Assembly (NCBI RefSeq): GCF_000420245.1
Contig: NZ_ATUO01000001.1
Coordinates: forward strand, 19,501-83,500
Direction: 5' to 3'
DNA: 64,000 nt
Origin: Psychromonas hadalis ATCC BAA-638
GTDB lineage: Bacteria; Pseudomonadota; Gammaproteobacteria; Enterobacterales; Psychromonadaceae
Shown here: in pieces, positions 19,716-28,089 of the stretch
How positions within the stretch are numbered: position 1 is the stretch's first letter
Layout of the letters: each line of letters starts with the position of its first letter
Made by a program: the position numbers and the translations under genes
The notes under the pieces: generated by a model
Seen by the model: the letters and a program-made list of their open reading frames with translations, nothing else
Database searches by the model: none
What the model was told of the DNA's origin: nothing

Positions 19716-20180
19716 ATGAACATATTACGAAGGTACTTTATCGCACTTAGGAGAACATTTATGGTTTATGTGATTGCACAGTTTTCCCTATTAGCAGTGA
19801 TCGCATGGCCTATCACTAATTTACACTTTTCTATTATTGGGCTGTTATTAATTTTTATTGCCATAGTGGTCGCTGTATGGACCTTAATGACCAACAAACC
19901 AGGGAACTTTAATATTCGGCCTATTCCTAAAATAACGGGTGAGTTGATCACCCATGGTATCTATCGTTATATTCGTCATCCAATGTACAGCTCCCTCTTT
20001 TTTGCTGGCTTAGGTATTATTTTTTGTATGCCTATCTGGTGGAAGTTAGTTGCTTGGCTATTGTTAGTGGTCACATTAATTTTTAAAGCGCGTTTTGAAG
20101 AGAGGGCATTGGTTAAGCATTATGTGGGTTATCAAGCTTATCAAAAAAATAATAAGGCTTTTATCCCCTTTATTTGGTGA
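19716..20180 (+). CDS. Isoprenylcysteine carboxyl methyltransferase (ICMT)-family membrane protein
   Basis: A 154-aa membrane methyltransferase-like protein with four to five hydrophobic segments. The signature is GELITHGIYRYIRHPMYSSL, then a C-terminal FEERALVKHYVGYQAYQ, the SAM-binding/active-site pattern shared by ICMT, PEMT and NnrU-like proteins. The bacterial substrate is unknown. The ATG immediately follows the stop of the 412-aa gene; an in-frame ATG at 19761 (MVYVIAQF) is an alternative start that would be independent of the upstream ORF. Confidence 0.78.
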   Translation: MNILRRYFIALRRTFMVYVIAQFSLLAVIAWPITNLHFSIIGLLLIFIAIVVAVWTLMTNKPGNFNIRPIPKITGELITHGIYRYIRHPMYSSLFFAGLGIIFCMPIWWKLVAWLLLVVTLIFKARFEERALVKHYVGYQAYQKNNKAFIPFIW

Positions 20181-20672
20181 TTTTTTTACTATTATTAAAT
20201 TGACCTTATTTCACTTGCTTAAAAATGTAACTACCCGTTAAGTTGTCACTTCTTTGCATTTTATGAGTCGCTAAATTAACGGTAACTACAGCTGTATCCT
20301 ATTAGTTTGAAAATCATTTAAACTTTCTGTAATTATTTTATTAGATAACTCTCTAATTTTTTTGTATAAAACTGTATAGCTGGACTATTATTGACTAATA
20401 CAGAGCATCAAAGGCGAGACTGTCATTGTTTATGCATTGCAGTTATAAGTGTTATGTATCGATTATCTCATTTTTTATTTTAAGTGAGGTAACCCTAATA
20501 TAAATATTGTTAGTTACCGAGCTTTCAACATTGCTCAATTTTTCAAGCTGAAGATACTCGCTAAGCTGATAGAGTGTTGCTAACATCATTTTCATATTGA
20601 AATTTCCAACAGGCAGGAACTCAACCACTAGAACTATTGTTACCAATTACCTACTTTCATTAGGAGAATAAT
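20181..20672. other. Intergenic region, 492 bp, no gene recognised
   Basis: AT-rich spacer between the ICMT-like gene and the DUF2189 gene. A 64-codon minus-strand frame (20452-20646) lacks a convincing ribosome site and family features. I see no strong hairpin, repeat or RNA gene here. AGGAG at about 20661-20665 serves the downstream ATG. Confidence 0.5.
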
Positions 20673-21455
20673 ATGTCAATAAGTCAAGCCGTGTACAACC
20701 ATAAAAAACAATACGCTAGAACTATAGAGTGTAATAAATTAGATGTTTTTTCCCCATTCCATTGGTTAGCACTTGCCGTTGATGATTTTTTTGCGACCCC
20801 ATTTATCAGCATAGGTTATGGTTTGATTTTCAGTATTATCCCATTTAGCGCACTATATCTATTTTCCACTGAAGCTAATCCGATGTTTCTTATTCCTATG
20901 ATAGTGGGGCTTACCTTGATAGGGCCAATTTTTTCCTCTGCTTTATACGATGTTGCGTGGGAATTAGAAAAAGGCCATTCACCTACATTTAACCATAGCT
21001 TTAAGTCTCTGTTGAGGAATCAAGTGGGGTTATGGGGATTCGCTGTCATATTGTTATTACTGTTGACATTATGGATTCTTTTGGCTGGGTTAGTCTTTGC
21101 GCTTTACCCTAGTGCCTCTGAGCCTACATTAATTGAACTATCCGCATTTCTGGGATTAGGCTCCATCTTAGGAGCTATATTGTTGGTTGTCGTGCTGGTT
21201 ATTTCTGCTTTTACGCCACAAATTATTATGGAACGCCATGTAGACATAATGACTGCAGTTTTCAGCTCTGCACATGCGGTGAAAAATAATCTTTTAGTTA
21301 TGTGTGTATGGGGAGTGATTATTTTAGGCTCAGTGACAGTTGGTTTTTTAACTTCTGCAATAGGTTTTATCATTATTATGCCCCTTTTAAGCTTTGCTAG
21401 TTGGCATGCATATATTGCAACCATTAAAACCAAAAAAACGCGTAGCTTTGAATAA
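20673..21455 (+). CDS. DUF2189-family integral membrane protein
   Basis: A 260-aa protein with a short soluble N-terminus and about six membrane segments. The arrangement (FSPFHWLALAVDDFFATPFI, then paired hydrophobic helices, a central DVAWELEKGHSP segment and a FTPQIIMERHVDIMTAV loop) matches the DUF2189/COG5473 predicted membrane proteins. No biochemical function is established. It ends just before a bidirectional terminator and faces a small minus-strand gene. Confidence 0.8.
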   Translation: MSISQAVYNHKKQYARTIECNKLDVFSPFHWLALAVDDFFATPFISIGYGLIFSIIPFSALYLFSTEANPMFLIPMIVGLTLIGPIFSSALYDVAWELEKGHSPTFNHSFKSLLRNQVGLWGFAVILLLLLTLWILLAGLVFALYPSASEPTLIELSAFLGLGSILGAILLVVVLVISAFTPQIIMERHVDIMTAVFSSAHAVKNNLLVMCVWGVIILGSVTVGFLTSAIGFIIIMPLLSFASWHAYIATIKTKKTRSFE

Positions 21456-21498
21456 AGAAACAACACAGATAAACCTTCCACAACTATTCATCAAACAT

Positions 21499-21526
21499 AA
21501 AAAAGCCTGCTTGTGCAGGCTTTTTC
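21499..21526. terminator. Bidirectional rho-independent terminator
   Basis: AAAAAGCCTGC pairs with GCAGGCTTTTT around a TTGT loop. It has a T-run in both directions and sits between two convergent genes; the minus-strand stop at 21527-21529 abuts it. Confidence 0.9.
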
Positions 21527-21748
21527 TTAACGTTGGAACTCTTTATCGCGATAATGCGGATCTGTCCAACACTCTGGTAAACCTTCACCAGAGAGAAATA
21601 ATAACGATGACTTATCAAAAACCTCCACATCTTGTAACTCTTCTCCTGCTTGGTATCGGCCATGAATTTTAGTTTCAAAAACATCACATAGTTCATCAAA
21701 GTTGATAACTTCAACTCGATCACCATTATTTTGTGTCTGTAAAAACAT
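21527..21748 (-). CDS. Small conserved hypothetical protein, 73 aa
   Basis: A 73-aa acidic protein beginning MFLQTQNNGDRVEVINFDEL and containing HGRYQAGEE and LPECWTDPHYRD. The pattern resembles a short conserved protein found near acetyltransferase-like annotations in Vibrio and Shewanella, though I cannot name it with certainty. GAGG lies 6 bp before the ATG, and a strong terminator directly follows the stop, both good signs of a real gene. Longer same-region frames on this strand are shadows. Confidence 0.75.
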   Translation of the reverse strand: MFLQTQNNGDRVEVINFDELCDVFETKIHGRYQAGEELQDVEVFDKSSLLFLSGEGLPECWTDPHYRDKEFQR

Positions 21749-21881
21749 AATTACCTCGGTATCAGTGCATCTTGATATTAGTATAGTATGAATTTAAGAT
21801 GTAAATGATAATTGTTTGTAACTATTAATCAGTGATGCATTGTTATTATTGCTTAAACCTCTTACTGCCACTAAATGAAAA

Positions 21882-22796
21882 TTAAATTAATAATTTATCG
21901 ATAAAAAAGGCAATAAATAACAGCGTTAAATGTAATATTGAGAATTTAAACAGAGCAAATGCATTACGATTATGGCTGGATACTTTTAATAGTATGGCTT
22001 TATAGATAAAGATACCATTGAGTATAAGTGCACTAAATAGATAGATATAACCTGACATGTGGATTAAAAAGGGTAATACGCATACTAGGGTTAATAAAAC
22101 TGTGTAGAGCAGCACACATGTTTTAGTGTACTCAATACCGTGTGTGACGGGTAACATGGGAATATTTGCTTTAGCGTAATCCGCTCGGCGATGAATTGCG
22201 AGTGCCCAAAAGTGTGGCGGCGTCCAAGTGAAGATGATCATCACTAAAATCCAGGGCTGTGCCGATAATACGCCAGTTTCAGATACCCAGCCTAATAAAG
22301 GTGGCATGGCACCCGCGAGCCCTCCAATGACGATGTTTTGAGGGGTAGCACGTTTTAAATACAGGGTGTAAACCACTGCGTAACCTAATAACGCAAATAA
22401 AGTTAAATACGCAGTGAGCCAATTTGCAAAAAACACTAATAAAGCAAAACCACATGTCGCTAATAACCCTGAAAAGAGTAATGCACGATTGCGAGATACT
22501 CTTTTCTTTACAATAGGACGGTTTTTAGTGCGTGCCATGATGGCATCAATGCGACTATCAACGATATGGTTGATGACTGCCGCACTACTTGAAAGCAAGC
22601 CTATGCCGAGTAAACTGAGCAGTTGCTCAATGTATCCTCGGCCCATATCTGGCGCTAATGCGGCCCCTATTACGGCAGTGAGCACTAATAGGGCGATTAC
22701 TTTAATTTTACACAGTTCCAAATAGTCTTTTAGTTTCGCCGATTCATTATTCTCTGATGGTATGGTCAATTTGCTGTGTGTTAATAGTTGTGCCAT
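21882..22796 (-). CDS. cyoE: Protohaem IX farnesyltransferase (haem O synthase)
   Basis: A 304-aa UbiA-family membrane prenyltransferase that converts haem B to haem O, the first step toward haem A of the neighbouring oxidase. The prenyl-diphosphate site INHIVDSRIDAIMARTKNRP is present, together with TWTPPHFWALA and the second Asp-rich loop RRADYAKANIPMLPV. Eight to nine membrane helices are expected. I place the start at 22796 (MAQLLTHSKL) because GAGGAG lies 7 bp upstream; a longer frame to 22850 would overlap ctaA by 44 bp. It is the last gene of the cox operon. Confidence 0.95.
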   Translation of the reverse strand: MAQLLTHSKLTIPSENNESAKLKDYLELCKIKVIALLVLTAVIGAALAPDMGRGYIEQLLSLLGIGLLSSSAAVINHIVDSRIDAIMARTKNRPIVKKRVSRNRALLFSGLLATCGFALLVFFANWLTAYLTLFALLGYAVVYTLYLKRATPQNIVIGGLAGAMPPLLGWVSETGVLSAQPWILVMIIFTWTPPHFWALAIHRRADYAKANIPMLPVTHGIEYTKTCVLLYTVLLTLVCVLPFLIHMSGYIYLFSALILNGIFIYKAILLKVSSHNRNAFALFKFSILHLTLLFIAFFIDKLLI

Positions 22797-22806
22797 CTTA
22801 ATCTCC

Positions 22807-23841
22807 TCATTGTGCTTGAACGTTGTTATTGCTGTTTTTACTGAGTGCATAACTTAAGCGTATTAAGCTCATTAATAATAATGCAGCGCATAGGTTATGT
22901 GCCAGTGCCATTAATAAGGGGAAATGCCAAAAAACCATCATCACGCCTAACAAAACTTGGCTAATCATTAATAAAGCAACCCATAACGCACAGTTTTTAA
23001 TGTGTAAATCAACATTGCTTAGGTAGACGCTGATGATAAATGTGAATACCATTAAAGTGGTTACAATGGCCCAAAAACGATGAAAAAGGTGAATAGACAA
23101 ACGTGCTTGTGCCGGCAGCACCCCAAACTCATAATGACTACTTACGGGCAGTTGCCAAATACTGTCAAAAGAGAATTGTTGCCAGCTGTAATCACTATTA
23201 AAACCATCACAGAAGGGCAGTTCATTACAAAATGACGCCGCGTAATTTGCACTTAACCACCCCCCTAGCGCTATTTGGCTTAACAGTAAAAAAATCAATA
23301 ATAGGCTAACTACAAATGTCATGTTTATTGATGATCTCTGGTTCGCATTTTGGTTATTAAGATTAAGCAATAATAGCCAGATTAAATTGAGCACCAAAAA
23401 ACCACCTAATAGGTGAGCCACTACAATTAAAGGTTGTAATGACATCGTTACCGTTAACATGCCAAGGGTTGCTTGAAATAATACTAATATTAATAATAGA
23501 GAGCTTAAGATACGCGTTGAGCGGTAAGCCTTTAAGCATAGGGAGCTAATAAAGATAATTAAAATAAGTAGACCTAAACTCCCCGCAACATAACGGTGGA
23601 TCATCTCTTTCCACGCTTTTTCCGTGTCTAACAAACCTAATTCAGGTGGCACTTGATTAGCATTTGGCACCGCTAAAAATCCATAACACCCTGGCCAGTC
23701 AGGGCAACCTAAACCGGCGTTGCTTAAGCGCGTATAAGCGCCTAATACAATGACAACGATTGCTAATAGCAAGGTGAATTGCACTAACCTTGGGTAATAA
23801 TTATTTTGCAAATTCACTCTCCGGTTAAGCACTACGGGCAA
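22807..23841 (-). CDS. ctaA: Haem A synthase (CtaA/Cox15)
   Basis: A 344-aa eight-helix membrane enzyme that oxidises haem O to haem A. The GAYTRLSNAGLGCPDWPGCYG signature and paired histidines (WKEMIHRYVAGSLG, VAHLLGG, LSIHLFHRFWA, MALAHNLCAA) supply the haem ligands. It overlaps the upstream 165-aa gene by 17 bp and ends 10 bp before cyoE, so translation is probably coupled along the operon. Confidence 0.93.
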   Translation of the reverse strand: MPVVLNRRVNLQNNYYPRLVQFTLLLAIVVIVLGAYTRLSNAGLGCPDWPGCYGFLAVPNANQVPPELGLLDTEKAWKEMIHRYVAGSLGLLILIIFISSLCLKAYRSTRILSSLLLILVLFQATLGMLTVTMSLQPLIVVAHLLGGFLVLNLIWLLLLNLNNQNANQRSSINMTFVVSLLLIFLLLSQIALGGWLSANYAASFCNELPFCDGFNSDYSWQQFSFDSIWQLPVSSHYEFGVLPAQARLSIHLFHRFWAIVTTLMVFTFIISVYLSNVDLHIKNCALWVALLMISQVLLGVMMVFWHFPLLMALAHNLCAALLLMSLIRLSYALSKNSNNNVQAQ

Positions 23842-24322
23842 ATTTAAATAACTTTTTCAGGTCTTTAATTAGGCCTATTTTAATTAAACGGTTTTCTTCT
23901 GCGTTGTCAGACAAGGGGTAAGCCAACACTATCAAACCAAATCGATCAATTAAGTAGAGAGTATTAACCTGTAACTCTTTATGTTGCAGTGGGTAGCTTT
24001 TTATCCCTGATACAGTTGCCAAACTACCTAACAGCACCAAGTCTACCTTGTCCTTATACTTACCTAATGCGTTAGCTACTTGTTGCATTTGCTGTTGGTT
24101 GTTTAGGCATTTTTTCCCGCATTTTTTTACTGTTTGCTGTGCAATCGACCATTGTTTCGGTTTTATTAGTTGCCAGTCCTTGAGGGTGATTTGTTGTGTT
24201 AAAAATGTACCGTTATTGACTTGTTGCACCGGAGACCAATTTATTTTTAATAAAATAAAGGCTAACAATAATGGCGTAACAAAGCTCAGTACAAATAGCG
24301 TTAATACTTTTTTATTATTCAA
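23825..24322 (-). CDS. Cox-cluster membrane-anchored hypothetical protein, 165 aa
   Basis: A single N-terminal membrane anchor (VLTLFVLSFVTPLLLAFILL) followed by a soluble, probably periplasmic domain with a C-x(3)-C pair (KKCGKKCLNN). Proteins like this are common between surf1 and ctaA in gammaproteobacterial cox operons. The fold resembles a thioredoxin/Sco-like remnant in layout (YLIDRFGLIVLAYP near the end), but the cysteine spacing does not match Sco. A role in oxidase biogenesis is inferred from operon position. It overlaps surf1 by 8 bp. Confidence 0.75.
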   Translation of the reverse strand: MNNKKVLTLFVLSFVTPLLLAFILLKINWSPVQQVNNGTFLTQQITLKDWQLIKPKQWSIAQQTVKKCGKKCLNNQQQMQQVANALGKYKDKVDLVLLGSLATVSGIKSYPLQHKELQVNTLYLIDRFGLIVLAYPLSDNAEENRLIKIGLIKDLKKLFKFARSA

Positions 24323-25043
24323 GTTGATCCCCTAAACGTATGCGGTTTTTGGTAAAAGGTTTAACCGCAAAGATAAACACTACCAGTGCGGCGATAGCGA
24401 GCAACAACCACTGTAATGCATATGCAAGGTGTTTCTCGGGTGGCATGACCACCGGTTTATAATGAGGCTGTAATGAAAATTGAGCTCTGCTACTGTAGGC
24501 AATGAAATCAATGAGCTCGGTTGCACTTTCTTGTTGCATGATAGTCAAATCGATATATTGAATTCGTTTCGGCCAAGGTGCATTATTTGCGACTTGTTTC
24601 TGTAGATAAAACCCCGCTAAATCCCCTTGTTTTAATTGCACTTGTAATGTAATTTTTTGTGTTGGTAAGTTAACGATGGCTTTGTGTGCACGGCTTTGTG
24701 GTGCTTTTACCCAACCTAAATTTACAATCATCGCTTTGTTACTCTGTGCGGGATAAAAAACAGCTAATACATCAAAGCCCACTTGTTGCTTAAAAACGCG
24801 GTTATCTAATAACCAATATTGATCACTTAATAAGTGTCCACTGAGTTGCATTTTAATCCCTGTTTTATTCAAGCCATTAGGTAAAAACTGCAAGTCACTC
24901 CAGCGTATCGTGCCTTTAGCCTGTAATGCACTGATATTGTCTAATCGTGTTTGTTTATCTTGTGCGCGATTATGTTGCCAATTAGCCAACATTAAACAGG
25001 TGACAACCACTATCAGGGTTAAAGATGAACTTAGAATCGGCAT
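24315..25043 (-). CDS. SURF1-family oxidase assembly protein
   Basis: A 242-aa protein with one membrane helix at each end and a periplasmic domain, the SURF1 plan. Visible hallmarks are LLDNRVFKQQVGFDVLAVF, VNLGWVKAP and the C-terminal KHLAYALQWLLLAIAAL. SURF1 assists haem a insertion into subunit I. It starts 3 bp after coxC's stop on the same transcript and overlaps the next gene. Confidence 0.88.
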   Translation of the reverse strand: MPILSSSLTLIVVVTCLMLANWQHNRAQDKQTRLDNISALQAKGTIRWSDLQFLPNGLNKTGIKMQLSGHLLSDQYWLLDNRVFKQQVGFDVLAVFYPAQSNKAMIVNLGWVKAPQSRAHKAIVNLPTQKITLQVQLKQGDLAGFYLQKQVANNAPWPKRIQYIDLTIMQQESATELIDFIAYSSRAQFSLQPHYKPVVMPPEKHLAYALQWLLLAIAALVVFIFAVKPFTKNRIRLGDQLE

Positions 25044-25046
25044 AAC

Positions 25047-25934
25047 TTAGACAACATAAACGATGAAAAACAAGCATATCCACACGATATCAACAAAGTG
25101 CCAATACCAACTACCTGCCTTTAGCGCAAAATGATGCTGTCCATTAAAATGCCCTTTAAGAATACGCAGCAAGGCAATAAACAAAAGTATTAATCCTAGG
25201 GTCACATGCAAACCATGGAAGCCGGTTAATAAATAAAAGGTATTACCATAAATGCCCGATTGCAGTGTTAACCCCAGCTCATGGTAAGCATGGATATACT
25301 CATTGGCTTGCAAAAATAGGAAACAAATACCGAGTAATAAAGTGATCGCCATAAAGCCTTTTAATCGCGGTCGGTTATCTTGTTGCATCGCTTTTTCGGC
25401 AAAATGTAAGGACACTGAAGAGGTTATTAATATTAGAGTGTTAATAAGTGGTAGGCCTTGCCAGCCCATTGCTTGGGTCGTTTCACCTGCAGGTGTCTTT
25501 AATAATGGCCAAAATGACTGAAAATCGGGCCATAAAATTTGTTGCGTCATGACATTATTTGAAGCGCCACCTAACCAAGGGACGGAAAAGTTTCGTGCAT
25601 AAAACAAAGCGCCAAAGAACACAAAAAAGAACATCACTTCTGAAAATATAAACCACAGCATCGCTTGCTTAAAGGAAATATCCATTTGTTTTGAATACAG
25701 TCCATTACTTGATTCAGTGATCACATCTTTAAACCAAGAAAACAGCATAATGAATAATATGGCGAGTCCAAGCACTAATAAAAATATGCCGGAAACATCA
25801 CTTTTATTGAGTTGCATAATGCTGAGACCACTGCCTAGGGCAACAAAAAAAAGCGCAATGGCACCCAAAATTGGCCAGGGACTTTGCGCAGGCACGTAAT
25901 AGCTTGGTGGTGATTTTTTATTTTCAACTGACAT
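25047..25934 (-). CDS. coxC: Cytochrome c oxidase subunit III
   Basis: A 295-aa seven-helix subunit III. Typical segments are MLWFIFSEVMFFFVFFGALF, NTLILITSSVSLHFAEKA, and GNTFYLLTGFHGLHVTLGL near the C-terminus, ending GSWYWHFVDIVWICLFFIVYV. It stabilises the D proton pathway of subunit I. It lies between ctaG and surf1; a GGGGA-type Shine-Dalgarno precedes the ATG. Confidence 0.95.
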   Translation of the reverse strand: MSVENKKSPPSYYVPAQSPWPILGAIALFFVALGSGLSIMQLNKSDVSGIFLLVLGLAILFIMLFSWFKDVITESSNGLYSKQMDISFKQAMLWFIFSEVMFFFVFFGALFYARNFSVPWLGGASNNVMTQQILWPDFQSFWPLLKTPAGETTQAMGWQGLPLINTLILITSSVSLHFAEKAMQQDNRPRLKGFMAITLLLGICFLFLQANEYIHAYHELGLTLQSGIYGNTFYLLTGFHGLHVTLGLILLFIALLRILKGHFNGQHHFALKAGSWYWHFVDIVWICLFFIVYVV

Positions 25935-25990
25935 AAAATCCCCTGTTAATTTTAAAATTAGTGATAATAAGGTGTCTTAATAGTTACTGA

Positions 25991-26509
25991 TTAAATGTTG
26001 TCAGTAATATCAAACAGCGTATAAGATAATGTCATCTCTTCAATTTCAATGGGCAGTGCTTCATCAATATAAAAAAGTAATGTCATCTCTATGTTTTCAT
26101 TTGCTTTGAGGGCTTGTTGCTCAAAGCAAAAACATTGCACTTTATGTAAGTATTGGGCTGCAACACCGGGACTCACGGAGGGGATGGCTTGAAACACGCG
26201 GTCTTGGTTACTTAAGTTACTGGCGATAAAGCTCACTTTATTCATTTCCCCAATATTGACGGTCAGCCTTTGGTTTTTAGTGTTCACTTTAAAAGGGGAG
26301 CCTTCTTTGGCATGTGTTAAAAAATTCACATCAACCTGTTGTGTCGTATTTATCGAATCACTGATCGGTGCTTTTTCCATGGACGGTTTGCCATTAAGCC
26401 CGGTCACCTGACAAAATACGTCATATAACGGGACTAAGGCAAAGGCAAAAGCAAACATGAATACTGAGCTTATCACTAAGCGTTTTAGCAAAGGCCGATG
26501 TTGATTCAT
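25991..26509 (-). CDS. ctaG: Cytochrome c oxidase assembly protein CtaG/Cox11 (CuB chaperone)
   Basis: A 172-aa protein with one N-terminal membrane helix and a periplasmic immunoglobulin-like domain that delivers copper to the CuB site of subunit I. The copper motif CFCFEQQ is present, as are PLYDVFCQVTGLNGK and VPGV-like PSVSPGVAAQY. I set the start at 26509 (MNQHRPLLKR): GGAGG lies just upstream and the ATG overlaps the coxA stop as ATGA. The longer frame to 26566 would add 19 unrelated residues. Confidence 0.93.
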   Translation of the reverse strand: MNQHRPLLKRLVISSVFMFAFAFALVPLYDVFCQVTGLNGKPSMEKAPISDSINTTQQVDVNFLTHAKEGSPFKVNTKNQRLTVNIGEMNKVSFIASNLSNQDRVFQAIPSVSPGVAAQYLHKVQCFCFEQQALKANENIEMTLLFYIDEALPIEIEEMTLSYTLFDITDNI

Positions 26510-28089
26510 TTGACCTCCGGTGGTGTTGCAAAGGTATGATAGGGTGCTGGAGACGCGACTTGCCATTCTAAACCTTCAGCGCCATCCCAGACCTTAGCAG
26601 GCACTTTTTCTCCACCTCGAAAACATTGCACAACACAGTAAACAAATAACAGCTGTGATAAGCCAAAAGCGAAACCACCTAAACTGATGATCATATTAAA
26701 ATCAGCAAACTGCAGTGCATAATCGGCGATGCGTCTCGGCATGCCCGCAAGTCCTACAAAATGCATTGGAAAGAATAAAACGTTGACACTGATTAATGAT
26801 AGCCAAAAATGTATTTTAGCTAAGCGGATATTAAACATATGACCAGTCCATTTTGGCAACCAAAAATAGACACCCGCAATAATGGAGAATAACGCGCCTG
26901 TTACTAATACATAGTGGAAATGCGCCACTACAAAATAGGTATCGTGATATTGAAAATCTGCTGGTGTTATTGCGAGCATCAACCCGGAAAAACCGCCAAT
27001 AGTGAAAAGAACAATAAAGGCGATTGCAAATAACATCGGCACTTCAAAACTCAGAGACCCCCGCCACATTGTTGCAATCCAATTAAAGATTTTTACACCG
27101 GTTGGAACGGAGATAAGCATGGTGCTATACATAAAGAATAGTTCTGCAGCTAATGGCATACCCGTAGTAAACATATGATGTGCCCAGACAATAAAAGATA
27201 AAAAAGCGATAGACACAGTGGCATAAACCATTGAATGATACCCAAAGAGTTTTTTGCGTGAGAAGGTGGGAATGATGGTCGAAATAATGCCAAACGCGGG
27301 CAAAATCATAATGTACACTTCGGGATGGCCAAAGAACCAAAAGATGTGTTGGAACATTACTGGGTCACCGCCTCCCATTGCATTAAAGAAACTGGTGCCA
27401 AAATATTTATCGGTTAATACCATGGTGACGGTGCCGGCTAATACGGGCATGACGGCAATTAATAAAAAGGCGGTGATTAACCACGTCCAGACAAATAATG
27501 GCATTTTCATTAATGTCATGCCCGGTGCGCGTAAATTAAAGATGGTAACAATGATATTAATTGCACCCATGATTGAACTGATACCCATTATATGTATTGA
27601 AAATACAAATAAAGCGGTATTATCGTTACTATAAGTTGTTGAAAGCGGAGCATAAAAAGTCCAACCAAAATTTGGGCCTCCGCCGTCCATAAACAGTGAG
27701 CCAATTAAAATAGAGAAGGCAAAAGGTAAGATCCAAAAACTCCAGTTATTCATGCGTGGTAAGGCCATATCTGGCGCGCCAATCATCAAAGGAATCATCC
27801 AGTTGGCTAATCCTACAAAAGCGGGCATTACTGCGCCAAATACCATTATTAAGCCATGTACTGTGGTCATTTGATTAAAAAAGTTTGGTTCGACTAGCTG
27901 TAATCCGGGTTGAAATAATTCGGCGCGGATAACCATTGCCATGCCACCACCAATAAATAACATCAGTAATGAAAAGCCTAAATATAATGTACCGATGTCT
28001 TTATGATTAGTGGTATATAACCAACGTTTAATACCTGAAGCTTGGTAGTGTTCAATCGACTCATTTTGCTGCTGTTTTGAATCATTCAT
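26506..28089 (-). CDS. coxA: Cytochrome c oxidase subunit I (aa3-type)
   Basis: A 527-aa haem-copper oxidase catalytic subunit with 12 membrane helices. The cross-linked His-Tyr pair lies in WFFGHPEVYIMILPAFG, the two CuB histidines in FIVWAHHMFT, and the haem a3/a ligands in YHDTYFVVAHFHYVL. The HPEVY tyrosine and the NWMIPLMIGAPDMALPRMNN region (D-channel) identify an A-type oxidase. Its ATG overlaps the coxB stop (TAATG) and its stop overlaps ctaG. Confidence 0.97.
   Translation of the reverse strand: MNDSKQQQNESIEHYQASGIKRWLYTTNHKDIGTLYLGFSLLMLFIGGGMAMVIRAELFQPGLQLVEPNFFNQMTTVHGLIMVFGAVMPAFVGLANWMIPLMIGAPDMALPRMNNWSFWILPFAFSILIGSLFMDGGGPNFGWTFYAPLSTTYSNDNTALFVFSIHIMGISSIMGAINIIVTIFNLRAPGMTLMKMPLFVWTWLITAFLLIAVMPVLAGTVTMVLTDKYFGTSFFNAMGGGDPVMFQHIFWFFGHPEVYIMILPAFGIISTIIPTFSRKKLFGYHSMVYATVSIAFLSFIVWAHHMFTTGMPLAAELFFMYSTMLISVPTGVKIFNWIATMWRGSLSFEVPMLFAIAFIVLFTIGGFSGLMLAITPADFQYHDTYFVVAHFHYVLVTGALFSIIAGVYFWLPKWTGHMFNIRLAKIHFWLSLISVNVLFFPMHFVGLAGMPRRIADYALQFADFNMIISLGGFAFGLSQLLFVYCVVQCFRGGEKVPAKVWDGAEGLEWQVASPAPYHTFATPPEVK

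Noticed and set aside
20452..20646. 64-codon minus-strand frame in the gap before the DUF2189 gene
   Set aside because: No convincing ribosome site, no recognisable family, and composition typical of a chance frame in AT-rich spacer.
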